Below, piece after piece: positions 32,022 through 44,100 of a DNA stretch of 64,000 bases. The stretch is taken from the NCBI GenBank assembly GCA_002118135.1, contig BDIU01000040.1, positions 62,001 to 126,000 on the forward strand, read 5' to 3'. The notes beneath the pieces are model-generated. The model had not been told where the DNA came from. It made no database searches and saw only the letters and a program-made list of their open reading frames with translations. The stretch's first letter is position 1, and every line of letters begins with the position of its first letter. Source of the stretch: Trebouxia sp. TZW2008 (Eukaryota > Chlorophyta > Trebouxiophyceae > Trebouxiales > Trebouxiaceae). The translations under genes were made by a program, and so were the position numbers.

Positions 32022-33894
32022 ATGGTGAACCTGCGTGACTTAGTGTCCCGGCAGGCCTCAGATGCAAATGGCACAAGCAACAACGATGAAGACGCACAAA
32101 GTGAAGACCAGGACTTTCTAGATGCTGCTTCACCAGACAACAGGAGCGAAGTCTCTCAGTGGTATGATGCCCATAGCGAAGGTAAGCAGTAGTTCTGAAC
32201 CCCACTTATGCCAATCCAATCAGCCGTGCCCAGCAACAATGTTGTCTTGTCTCTGCAGCTCCTGGCAGCAGTGCTTCATCACAGGTAGACCCGAGTGAGG
32301 AAGGTGCGCGCGCAATCCTCTAATTCCCATCAGCTGAATTTCTGCTTATTTGGCTGACTAGCATATCCTGACATCATACTGGCACTGCAGGCTTGCAGTC
32401 GTTACAGAATGGCACCACAACGCCGCCAAGAAAGCCTACAGGACTGTGGACAGACTGGTGGGTAATCTCAAGCATACATCACTAGCACTACAGTTGATAC
32501 AGTTTCATTCACGCCTGACATGCAAGCACAAAATCATGCAATGTCCACGCCAGATCCCTCATGTATGGAACAATCAACACCTTCATGCACTGATAGCAGA
32601 TCTACAGCCAAAGTCATAGCAGCTTCGGTCTGAGACATGTCAAAGATTTAGGTTATTCTGCAGGCAAGCTCAGTTTACACATGAGAAGAAACAGCGGCTT
32701 GCTGCTGATGAGGTGGTCAGGGAGTTGAGGCAACAGCGGGAGCACATGAACGCTGAGCTGTTTGGCCTCAGGACAGAAAATGCTGCGCTCAAGGATGACA
32801 ACAAGTCACTGAAGGAAGAGAATGCTATGCTTCAGCGGGCTGTCCAGCAGCATCAGGCTGATGAAGAGATCAGTGTAAGCAACATCATTGGCACCACTGC
32901 CGTGTCACACTGCAAAGATGCACATTAAGTCTGTGTTGCCAGTGAGGTGACTAGACAGCTTGAAGACATGGGATTGCGCGTCCTTTCAAAAGTCACAAGG
33001 ATGATGTGCGCTGTAATTCTGTCCAAAATAACAGTTTGTCATGTGTATGTTTGCATCACTCCTCTGGCAAAGCGTGACACCTGCACAATCCATCCTGTGG
33101 GGTGTGTGTTTCAGCCAGTTGCAAGTTTGTAAAGCATCAGTCTGAAAGATTCTTGCTTGCAGGCGTTTGCGGCAAGGTTCACCACCAGGTTGTTTGGCCG
33201 CATTGTTGCTGAGCAGGATGTAGCAGCACAGCATAAGGAGGAGGTTGAGCGATTGCAGTAAGTCATTGTCCACCTGAATTTGAACCCATTATAATGATGC
33301 CAGTACACGTGTGATATATTGAGCAGGCCCATTGTAAGTGTATGTGGCATAGCACTGCCAATGCACCTGAATGCTTTGGGGCTGTTCTGCATCTGACTGC
33401 TGAACCTCCTTTTATCTCCTTTTGCTTGCACAAGGCATGCTGGTTCCCATGCAGTAGTTATGATGAAGGATTGCTGAGCCAACATGAAACAGCAGTGTGG
33501 CTGCTCACCCATCTTTCGCTTCATGTGCCTGCAGCAGATGCGCTCGCTCGCTCGCTCGCTTGCTTGTTGGCTTGCTTGCTTGCCTGCCTGCTTGCTTGCT
33601 TGCCTGCCTGCCTGCCTGCTTGCTTGCTGGCTGCGGTGGGTCGATGCAAGCTGAAAGCCCATGTGCAACTGCAGGAAGCGTTACAGCAACTTGCACAGCA
33701 TGACAGCTAGGTGGCAAGAGCAGCGGCGCACAGAGGAGCTTGAAGAGCAGCAGCGCACAAGCACTTGGAGTTATCATTTGAGGCAGTGCTCACTGTATGC
33801 TGGCTGTGTGGCGCTTGGGGCGGGCAGCATTCTTGCACTCATAACTATCTGTGAAGGCCAGGAAGGTCTGAAGGCCTTGAGATCTCCGCAGTGA
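32022..33894 (+). CDS. Tail-anchored coiled-coil protein of unknown function
   Basis: The exons 32022-32181, 32259-32303, 32391-32457, 32664-32874, 33163-33257 and 33675-33894 join in phase to 265 aa. The start MVNLRDLVSRQ is chosen; an in-frame ATG at 31979 would add 14-15 residues. The first ~90 residues are acidic and disordered (NNDEDAQSEDQDFLDAA). A leucine-rich heptad region follows: EVVRELRQQREHMNAELFGL and ENAALKDDNKSLKEENAMLQ. The C-terminus is EEQQRTSTWSYHLRQ, then a single hydrophobic span (LYAGCVALGAGSILALITI) about 18 residues from the end. That is the layout of a tail-anchored membrane protein facing the cytosol. It could be a golgin-like or nuclear-envelope tether, but I recognise no family. 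Confidence 0.75.
33538..33638. repeat. Tetranucleotide microsatellite (gctY)n
   Basis: About 25 units of gctc, gctt or cctg-type tetranucleotides lie in the last intron of the tail-anchored coiled-coil gene. On the minus strand the array gives a spurious ORF rich in Gln-Ala-Ser-Lys/Arg. Confidence 0.95.
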
Positions 33895-34677
33895 TGTCTA
33901 GTAAAGCAGCAGTAAGCAGGTGTGTAGGTTCTAGCTGCAGGTGTGTAGTTTCTGGTTGTTTTGTTTCTGGTTGCATGAATGTTCACGTACAATTCGTCAG
34001 AAGTACAATGCACTGAGTGCTGCAATACAAAGGAGTTTGCACATGTTAGTTCTTTCACCCAGGACATTAAGCTGCAAAATAGGCCCTGAGTACACAGATA
34101 TCCAAGTGGTCTGATTATACACCGGCTATTTATTTTGACTCCGTGTTCAGGGTCGTGCAGGTCTTAACGTGTACGTAGCCTGCAGCAAGCAGTGACATGT
34201 TGTATTTCAGTTGGCTCGGTCCAGCATGTTCTGGTGGCTGCAGCAATAGCTTCGAATTCTTCAGATCAAAAGTCACATGTATGGTGCACTAGGCTCGTGC
34301 TTGTCTGGCTGTGCTTTGATCCCAAAGGAAGCTTGTGCTGTTTCTGTTGCTGTGCAGCCCCTTTTGCAATGGTTAGGGCTTGGAACAGCCACCAACCTGT
34401 TCAACAGACTCTGCGATGTCCAAGCATGGCTGGACCCTGAAAAGGTTTGGGCCAAACTCACAAGAGGGTTGACTTCTCAGACTTTTAGCAACCTGTCCAC
34501 ATCAATGATTTACAGCAGGTCCTGCATGGCATGTTGTGTGTCACCGCGGAAACAACATGCAGCAAATGCATGTTGATCTGCATCATGCAAATCTCAATCT
34601 TGCTGTGAAATGGCGGGTAGGCCAACTCCAAGCAAGGCCACCTGAACAGGCTTCGAACTGTGAGCGTCTGGTAAACG
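33895..34677. other. Spacer before the GH8 gene; an upstream GH8 exon may be hidden here
   Basis: The stretch holds a 3' UTR and presumably the GH8 promoter. The GH8 model lacks the signal peptide and ~30 residues usual before the first conserved motif, so a 5' exon could lie here. A plus-strand frame at 34277-34576 has no clear similarity, and I could not pick a convincing exon. Confidence 0.35.
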
Positions 34678-37600
34678 ATGATCAACTATGCAGTCTGGCG
34701 CGATAGGTACGTCGAAAGCGACGAGCACGGCCTGTTTGCAAACTACAACGCTCAAGGCCTGTCGCATCCGAAAGATGCGATTACTGTATCAGAAGCCAGC
34801 GGGTGCGGCTCTTACCGCAATGACCACTGACTTGCCCGTGTCTGATATGCGACTTACGCGTGTATGTCTGAGCAGGTACGGTCTGCTCGCCAGTGTGCTC
34901 GCTGACGCAAGATCCGACTTTGATCAGTTCCTGACCTTCTACAACCACTTCGAGAATGAGCAAGGCCTCATGTGTTGGCAACAGGTATGCATCGGCAATG
35001 ACATCAGTGTAATGCTACTGAGCATTGTGCATTGCGCTCTGTATATCCTGCCAGATTTACCATTTGCAGCAGGATGTTTGCTATCAGTTGAGTGTGCAGT
35101 CTGATCCTCTCAATGACATTACTCATGCACGATTGTTGGCACATGCATACATGCATGTAATGATGCAACTGCAGTGCTGCGTGCTTGTGCAGTTCAGGTC
35201 AAGCGCAATGGCAAGACCTTCACAAACCCTGATGATGATGCCAATGCCACCAGCTCTGCCCCAGATGGTGACTTAGATGCTGCATATGCGCTCTTGCTGG
35301 CTGGGCGCAAGTGGAACTGCAGCTCTCACACAGGCAGGGGGGTCAAGGTGACTGTGTTGCATTGTCCAATGCTCTCAAAACACAGACGCAGTCACCTCTT
35401 GTCTGCATCATCCTAAATTGGCATGCAATGGGAGCCATATGAACTACATGAATAGTATATCATGTGCAACCTACGCCATTGTCAGACATCAAACGACAAT
35501 GAGTGTGTGCAAGGTGTTGCCCTGAATACATCTGGCAACTGAATGCGTCTTTTTGAACGCAGATATGTGCTGCCCTTTGGAAGTACTGCATCAACCAGGA
35601 GACGCTTGTCACCAACCTTGGCGACTGGTGCTTAACGAAGACTGGCTTGCAAGCCAATGCCCCCAACAACAAGTACCATTTTGTGTCGCGCGCTTCTGAT
35701 TACATGCTTACACACTTCAAGCTTTTCAGCGAGGTGACATTGTAAACTGTGATACGCCTATGCTGTCTCGTGCAAACCCTCAGCTGTTGTTTCACCTGCC
35801 ACTTTGCTGAAAGTCTTAACTTTGTTGCGCCCGATGTACTATGCCTGACTTGCTGGCACACTTTGACGCAGCCAGCATAGTTCAGGGCAGGGCACACATC
35901 ATGTGCTGTTATCATGGAAGCTTGCATGCTGCTCGAATCAGGCATACAGAGTTTATTCCCTGAAGCTGCTGATTTGCGAGACCTTTGATGCATTCATGAC
36001 CTGCAATCTTGATAAAAGCTATCAAAGATGGTGAAAGCTTTGAACAGCAAGACCTTGAGCATGATTTGTCCAAGCAGAATGCAAGATTGTAAGGTATCTG
36101 AGGTTGTGAGAGATATTATACTGCCTCTGTGCAGGTAGACACTGAGCGGTCTGCAGAGTGGAGACAAGTGCTTGATGCCACCATTGCCGTGTTGAGTCAT
36201 CAGCTCAGCTTGAACCCACAAACAGGCTTGCTGGCAGACTTTCTGGTGTATGACCACCAGCAGCAGCAGTATATGCCCTGCCAGGGCAAAGTGCTGGAGA
36301 AGGACAATGATGGCGAGTACAACTGGAACTCATGCAGGTGCTGCTGAGACTGCTCGAATGCAATAAATGAATGTCCTGTTTGGGCTTGCCTAGATGCAAT
36401 GTTCTCAGCAAGTTGAAGTTTGACCTGGCTACAGTGACGGAGCATTGAGCAATATGGCGTATGGACAGCATTGTGTCAGTAAGATTTAGACCAAGTCCAC
36501 CGCCTGATGATGCATCCACAAGGCCTGTGCCGCATTCCTCCATACACACCAATCAGCTGCAGGCTCACAGCTACTCTTTGACATGAGTGACACCATTTTG
36601 ACATATATGACATCTACATTCATTACATTTGTGTGAGTCATTATAGATAATATAGTTGAGTGCTGCAGTTTGATGCCTGCAGAGCGCCATGGCGTTTAGC
36701 TGTGTACTATCTACAGAGCAAAGACCAGCGCATTCTGCCATTGCTGCAAGCACAGCAGAGATTTTTTGAGAGTCAAGACCTGATCTCTGCTGGCTACAAG
36801 CTGGACGGCACCCCTTTGGCCACATACAGCAACATTGCCTTCCTTGCTCCTGTCTGGTGTCTCTTCAAGGTGAGCAAAGCCAAGCCCTCTGCTCCTTGCT
36901 CTTGTGTAATGGTCTTTTCAAGGTCAGCAAAACCAACCCCTTTGGTCACAAACAGCAACACTGCTTTCCTTGCTGCTGCCTGGTGTCTTTTCAAGGTCTA
37001 CAAAGCCAAGCCCTCTAGCCATGTGTAGCAACATTGCCTGCCTTGCTCCTGTGTGATGTCGTTTCAAGGTACGCAAAGCCGAGCCGCTGGCTATGTACAG
37101 CAACACTGCCTTCCTTGCTCCTGTGTGGTGTCTTTGCAAAGTAAGCAAAGCCAAGCCCTCACGGCCACTTACAGCAACATTGCCTTCCTTGCTTCTTTCT
37201 GGTATCTCTTCAAGGTAAGCCAAAGCAAGGCCAAGCCGCTGGCTATATACAGCAAGACTGAATAGCTTGCTCCTGTGTGGTGTCTTGTGGATATTAGTCA
37301 AGCCAAGCCGTTTGGTGACATACAGCAACATTGCCTTTCTGATTTCTTCCTGGTGTCTGTCCAAGATTAGCAAAGCCCAGCTCTTGGGCCATGTACGGCA
37401 GCATTGCCTGCCTTGATCCTGTGTGGGGTCTTATAAACATTAGTCAAGCCATGCCCTTGGGCCACATACAGCAAAACGCCTTCCTTGCTCCTGTGTCATG
37501 TCTTTTCAAGTAAGCAAACCCAACATCTCTGGCCATGTACAGCAACATCGCCTCGCTAAATCCTGTGTGGGGTCTGGTGTCTTGCGGATTGCACTCAAGC

Positions 37601-37895
37601 CCTTTTATCGATTACTGATTCAGAAGCCTACTCCCTTGACTGCCTTTGCTGAGCAAGTTTCAAGCAATGCAGCATTCAAGCTGTTCATCACGCATTGACA
37701 GCTGACTCTAATGGCTCCTCTCATTCCTGTTCTGCTTGAAAGCCATGTTTTCTGTATACTGTTGCGCAGGTGATGGGCAGTCACAAAGTGCCTGACATTG
37801 AGAAGGCCATTGAAGACATGCGTAACTGGGGCCATGGGACTTACTATGGGGAGTCAGTGGAAGTGCTGGCCGCGCTGCAACTGCAAGACATGTGA
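34678..37895 (+). CDS. Glycoside hydrolase family 8 enzyme (endoglucanase/chitosanase-type)
   Basis: Seven exons, 34678-34802, 34876-34984, 35198-35347, 35563-35733, 36135-36337, 36683-36869 and 37770-37895, join in phase to 356 aa. GH8 features appear in order: VWRDRYV; DAITVSEASGYGLLASVLAD, whose Glu is the expected proton donor; FDQFLTFYNHFENEQGLMCW; the family signature region SAPDGDLDAAYALLLAGRKW; GDWCLTKTG; SRASDYMLTHFKLF; and YNWNSCRAPWRLAV. The signature departs from the usual A-[ST]-D at one position (A-P-D). GH8 enzymes are inverting hydrolases of beta-1,4-glucan, chitosan or xylan; most known ones are bacterial. Substrate cannot be read from sequence. No signal peptide is in this model. 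The final donor-like catgtgagt at the stop leaves open one more exon. Exon 6 is followed by a remarkable array of copies of its end. Confidence 0.85.
36825..37595 (+). repeat. Array of about ten copies of the GH8 exon 6 end and splice donor
   Basis: The unit is about 65-75 bp and reads 'tacagcaacattgccttcct' then 'tgctcctgtctggtgtctct', 'tcaag' and 'gtgagcaaagccaagccc'. It spans the last ~15 codons of exon 6 (TYSNIAFLAPVWCLFK) and the first bases of the intron. After the true copy (donor at 36870) about nine diverged copies follow up to about 37590. Several keep a gt at the donor position (aaggtctaca, aaggtacgca, aagtaagca, aaggtaagcc). Confidence 0.9.
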
Positions 37896-38516
37896 GTCCA
37901 AGAAAAGGAGAAAAAGGCTATCTCTTGAGGCATCATGACGGGAGCCACTGCGAGCAGAGGAGGCCCAGATTTTGCCAAAATTACCTTTCATAATTTGATC
38001 ATTTACAGTTTGTCACACCTTGTTCAGCTTCCAGCTTGTTCGACACAAGTCTGAGAATTATAGTGTTGTGCTACAGCAGCATTGATGATGTCAAACCGGG
38101 CCAATCTGCCCATTCTGCATGTATATGTGAAAGCCGGGGCTCTTGGGCACACTTTGGCAGCAGACGATGAGCCACTCGTTGAAATGGCCTTCTGAAGTCA
38201 CGCAAGCCATTCTGTTTTGTGCAAACACTAGCAGAACAATGTGTCAGTGGGCAATTATGCCGAATTTACCAGCTTAAAAACTGCATTGAGCAGCTTGGCT
38301 TGCAGCTTTGCTGCCTACTGAACATTGCAACACAGCCAGACCGAGCTAGGCAAGACACACTTTGCTTTGCTGACCTACTGTTTTATGATTCATGTTATCT
38401 ATTGCGAGGAACATACAAGAATGCCGACAACCTGGAAATACTGAAGATTCAATTTGAACTTGAGTATCCTGCTATGTATGCTGAGTTTATGCTAGACTTT
38501 TGGCTTGACCAGCATG
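37896..38516. other. Convergent intergenic region
   Basis: This lies between the stop codons of GH8 (+) and glutamate 5-kinase (-). Open frames at 38219-38545 show no recognisable domain. I assign 3' UTR only. Confidence 0.4.
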
Positions 38517-41145
38517 TCATCTCGGAAGCCAGCCTTGCTCATTGATGTCAGGCTGCTGATTGCCGTATGCATATGGCCTTGACTGTTGAGTCCTAAAGTC
38601 AGCATCACGCCATGCAGGGTTTGCAGATGGCATGAAGCCCATCATGCCCATGCCACCTTGCATTGAAGCATCAGTCCCTTGTTCTGCAGCAATGGCACTC
38701 CTCAGTTCTGCATGCCAGTCTGTATCATCCTCACCTGCAATACTTTTTACCTCAGCTCACAAGCATGCCAGCATGCATGCCATATGCATTTGCACCAAGC
38801 GCATAATCAGACAAGCCACCATTGGTCACAGCCCATGATAGACCGCAGACCATCTGATGGAAGGCTGATGCATGCACAACAAGCTTTTGCTGCCATTGCC
38901 AGCTTTGCTGTCCTGAGAGAAATCTCCAGTCTCCCACACAGCTTTGCAGCATGCACAAGCACTCAATGCATCAGCCTCTGGTTGGCGTATCTTGAGTGTC
39001 TATCCCGAAGAGATCATCAGTCTGATGCACAGCTTTGCAGCATGCACAAGCAGTCAATGCAGCAGTCCCTGGATGGCTTATCTTGAATGTCTGTCCTAGG
39101 GACGTTATCAGTACAATGCACGACTTTGTAGCATGCACAACCGGTCGATGCAGCAGTCTATGACAGCAGTCAATGCAGCAGTCTGTGGCAGCAGTCAATG
39201 CAGCAGTTTCTGAAAGCAGCGAATGCAGCAGTCTCTGGTTGGCTTACCTTGAGGGTGCCCTCTTGACTGCAGATGTTGCATGCGCTCATTGACACCAGCT
39301 GCACCACTGCTCATTGGGGCGCTGCTCCTAGGGTGGCTGCTGCACCACACAGCAGGCATCACTTTGATACGCATCAGAGGTGAGTACAAGTGGTGCCTTG
39401 TTTGCGTGAATTGTGCAAAACAGTCACAGTCTGTGACGTTAGACACTGACGGAGTGATGGCATGTCAGATGCAACAATGCACAACTTTATCGTCAAGCAT
39501 CCAGAAACACAGACTTTGTGTATTCCTGGATGACAGTCTACAAAGGTGTACATTACGCACACATGCTACACAGCGCCTGTGTCAAACCATCACGGTGCAG
39601 TACATAGCAGCAATAACAAAGTACGTGTTGGTGTGCCATGAGTCAGTATGAGTTTGGAAGGAAAAGCACCCAATCAGACATGCGTTGCTTCAGGTTGAGC
39701 GTGATCTGAATTACCCCTGATGGTAGGTGTTCTGTCTAGGGTTGCTGCCACCTTTTGGGGCTGTGCTCTCAAACTGACGCTTCTTGTGAGCAGGTCCAGA
39801 GTGAGCTTTGCCTTTTGAACCTGCACACGGAACACACCAAATCAAATCTCAAGCATGTTCAAAACAAGGTTTGTGTGCACTTGCAACTGCAACATAGCAC
39901 GCAGGATGATGAGCTGACCAGCAAGCCGAACTGCAAGATCCCACAGTGTGCATTGGTATCAAAGCATGACTGCATTCAAGGTATGGAGAGTCATGGCAAG
40001 GTGACTCATTGTGCCTGTATACTAGCAGATGTCCAGTTCAAGTCTCTCATTGCAATGCTCTGGTCAAAATGCTGACTATGTGTGAGCGCTGCAGTTCCAA
40101 GTTTGTTGTAGCTTTCACGTTAGGAGGGCAACAGCAACATTTGGACAACAGTACATGATAGTGGGATGACACTATGACAACTGCATGACTGCCAAGCATT
40201 AAGGCACCTGCAGGTGCTCTGGTGTCATTGTGTGCTATGTGATGACAAGACAGCCTATGGCGTTTCAGGGCAGTGGGGTGCCTGTTGAATGACATATGCA
40301 TGACAATTGACAATGGCTGTCATGCAGTGTAACACCTGAAGGTGCTCTGCTGTCTCTGTTGTCCCTGCTTGCTTGCCCAGCTGAATGACCTGAGCTAGTG
40401 TGTGGCAAAGGGGCTTGGCCTGAGAAGCCCTGCTGGTAGGGGCCCTTTGCATCAGTGGCATGTGGGGCTGTTGGGGGGATCTGAGGTGGTACATGCCTGC
40501 CCGGGGCCTGTGCAGCATCACACCAGATTGAAGCAGACGACAATGGAATAAATGATAGACGGTCCAGCTACTGTTCAAGTAACCGCTCTTGAGGGCAATA
40601 GCAGGTCATGTAATGTCCAGATTTCAGGGCGCAACATCACTTCGTTCCAGTGTCGTGCAAACGGCCGGCAAGCAGGATGACCTTGACTCAATGAGTGCCA
40701 AGAGGCATGCATGTGCGTGTTTGACAGAGTTGTCAAGGCAGAAGCATAGATTGTAGAGTGGCAAACAAGCATTTGCTACCTGAGGAGCATAGCTGGGCTG
40801 AAAGGGATTGTAGGTAGCAGATTGGGAATCCTGAGCTGCAATACTCCCACCATATGCACCGTATGCGCCAGATGATGGCGGCAAAGCAGGACTAGGGTTT
40901 GGCAAGGCGGGAGCGGCGCTAGGGTTTCTCTGTGGCGGGAAGCCAAAGGGCGCCTGAGCGGTGGGCTCTGATTTGACAGCTGTTGAGTTCCCGCCAGCAC
41001 CATGCCAGGTTTGCTGGCTTTCTGGCGGGAAACTAGGAGGATAGGTTCCGCTATGCGGGGCTGTTGCACCCAACTGCCCCTGGCCCTGCCCCTGACCCTG
41101 TGACTGATACTGACTCTGGCCATACTGTGGCTGCTGCTGTTGTGG

Positions 41146-41184
<39 letters not shown>

Positions 41185-44100
41185 CTGCTGCATGTGCTCA
41201 ACCCCATTCACCATGTGACCCTGCTGCTGTTGCATAGGGTTGGATGTAGGGTTTGGAGCACTCCCATAGCCATCTTGGTACCAGTTGTGCTCTGGTGGCT
41301 GCTGTTGCTGCTGCTGCGGTGCCCATCCAGTATGACTCAACCCAGGAATGCCAGTCTGATGAGTCATGCCTCCATAATGTGTTGGTTGGATTTTGACGGG
41401 TGACTGTTCGTCATCAGCAGACATGAAGGGTGTGCCGTCCTGAGGTGTGTCTGAGTCCAGGTTCTGAATGATGCTGAGTAGGCAGATGTTGTTCCTGTGA
41501 ATGATCTCTTCACGCCCAACAAAGCCTAGCTCATCTAGAAACACCTTGCTTGATTTGCCCTATGACAGCAGTGCACTAGTTCGACATTTTGTGCAGTGTA
41601 TTAAGCCATCCATGACCGCCGTGTGACCCTGCGCAGATTGCAGACACACCAGCTTGCTTGCTGTCAGCAGCAGCGATATATATGCAAGATCAAGAGAAAG
41701 CACCGTACAGAGACTCACAAACCGTGGGCAGCACAAAAGCTGGTCGGCTTGCGAGAGGGCATGTTTATAATGTTTTCCAGAGCATGGCAGCTTGTACAAC
41801 CCCAACCTTCCTACCATGCTGCAGGATTTGCAGCTGCACTTACAACATCCCATGGCGGAAGCGTCATAGCCAGTAAAGCAGCATGGGAAAGATCTCACTT
41901 GGACTTTCTGCACAGCTGCTGCATGGATCCCTGGCGAATTCATACCAATTGGAGTCACACAACACAACAGCATTCGGGGCAGCATGAGGCACATCTCACC
42001 TGAACTTTCTGCACATCTGCTTGGGTGTAGTTACATAGGCCCCTGGCAAATTCATATCCATTGGAGTCACACAGGACAACAGCATCCTGAGCTGCAAAGT
42101 CCCCAGTGATTTTGAGGATGCCCGCAGCAAACAGAGACTTCTTTTGGTCCCTGACTGCTGCCACTGCTCCATCGTCCAGCCATAGCTCTCCTTTGACTGG
42201 TACGCTCAGGATCCAACGCTTTCTGTCTCTGCACCACAGGATTAGCAGCTTCAATGACAGCAATTTACTCTATCAAGCTGGCAACGTTTGAACGTGTTAC
42301 AATTTTTTTTCTATAGTTGAGTCTCAGCGTCAGCTTTTATAAGCAGCAGTAGCTGTTGCTTGACAGGCGCCCTCAAGGTTTACTGCGTCCTATCCCTGCA
42401 AGAAAATAAAAGTCTTTGCCTTTCATTGTCAAATTGAGACAAGGCAAGTGATGTGCAGGCTTCCCCATAGATCCAAAGGTGGGAAAGAGACTGTCCCTGC
42501 ACCAAAACAACAGCAACTTTTGGTGTCAAACCCTTTTGGACGGCTCGACTGAATGACAGCAGCAGTAGCAGCAGCAGCTTCAATGACAGCAGCAGCAGCA
42601 ATAGGTGTTAACATCAGCAGCAGGACACTGTGCAATGTGCAATACGCTTGACTTTGTGGTGTCATTTGTTTCTGACCTAAATCTGTTTGTCAACAGCCAT
42701 GGGCTGTTCGAAAACATGTTGAAATGCTAACCATGATATAATTGAGGCAGAAATAAAGACTGTCAGCACCACATGTTGTCATGACTGGAGCATGCCAATA
42801 CAGATGCAGGCAACAGAACAGCCTGCGCCTTGCAGTGCCAGCTAGCAAGAAGGCAGAACATGTATCAAGCTTCTTGAAGGGTTTGACTGCGGAGAGCGGG
42901 AATTGGGGGGAGAAGAACCGCCGGCAGCAGTTGAGTCTTCGTCAGCCTGCCATGACTGCCGCTCAGAAGCATTTTGAGCATCAAAGCCAACCAGAACTGC
43001 AGTGCCTGGTCACCGACATCAGATGGGCAATCTGTTCATTGAAAGTCTGAAGAGGCAGAAATGACCTCCCCTCATCAGCTGCACAACCATGAGTGATGCT
43101 GTCCTGTGTGGAAGCCAGCAGTTCCATGCGCCGCAAGCCATTATGATGCTGCCCTTACATGCACAGCTGATGCGCAGAGTACTCACACCGTACCTGCCGG
43201 CACAGTGCAAATGAACTGTGCAATTGTCGAACGCCCTCTTCAGCTACACAATCTTGACTGATGCTGTTTTCTGTGCAGGCCTGCATTGGCATGCGCTGCA
43301 AGCAAACATGATGCTGCAATTATCTGCAGATCTGATGCAACTTGCAGTCACGCTGCACCTGCAAGTGCAGTGTGATTGCAGTGTCCAACAGATCTGCATG
43401 CTCCGCATGCGATTGTCAATCATCCTCTTTAGCTGCACAATCTTGACTGAATCTGTTCTCTGTGCAGGCCTGCATTGTCATGCGCTGCAAGCAAACATCA
43501 TGCTGCAGGTATCTGCAGATCTGATGCAAAGTGCAGTCACGATGTACCTGCAAGTGCAGTGTAACTTGCAGTGTCCAACAGATCTGCATGCTCCGCATGC
43601 GATTGTCAATCACCCTCTTTAGCTGCACAACCATGACTGAATCTGTTCTGCGTAGCTGAAAGCAAATGTGAGGCAGCAGTGACATGCAGATCTGATGCAC
43701 AGCGCAGTCACCTTGTACCTGCGGATACGTTGTAACTACAGCTGTCCTCTAAATCTGCATGCTGTGCATACAATTGCTAGTCAACTCACAAAACAGCCGA
43801 TTGAGCACAGAACTGCTGTTATGCCATGCTGATCAGGTCGGCAAGCATAAACATAGAAGCTTCTGGAGATTGATGTGAGCGAGGGCTATGAAACTTTGGT
43901 TATGCTGTTGCGGCTTGCTGGTCAAAGCCCAAATCTCAACAGCCATCAAAGCTTCTGGATGTTGATGAGCGCAAGGGCTGTCAAGCTATGGCTACGCTGT
44001 TGCTGATCAGAGCTCAAATCTCAACAGCCATCGAAGCTTCTGGATGTGCAAGGGCTGTCAAAGCTATGGCTACGCTGTTGCTGCTTGCTGGTCAAAGCCT

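Noticed and set aside
33111..33668. A 185-codon minus-strand frame with an Ala-Ser-Lys/Arg-Gln repeat
   Set aside because: It is the reverse reading of the gctY microsatellite and overlaps exon 5 of the coiled-coil gene on the other strand.
34192..34576. Plus-strand frames before the GH8 gene as a possible first exon
   Set aside because: There is no signal-peptide pattern, no GH8-like text and no donor that fits the phase of the next exon.
39138..39240. Short direct repeats resembling a CRISPR array
   Set aside because: The 25-bp units abut without unique spacers and lie in a eukaryotic intron. The same holds for 44710-44792.
41140..41403. A plus-strand frame rich in leucine that could look like a membrane protein
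   Set aside because: It is the antisense of the polyglutamine CAG tract in glutamate kinase exon 8.
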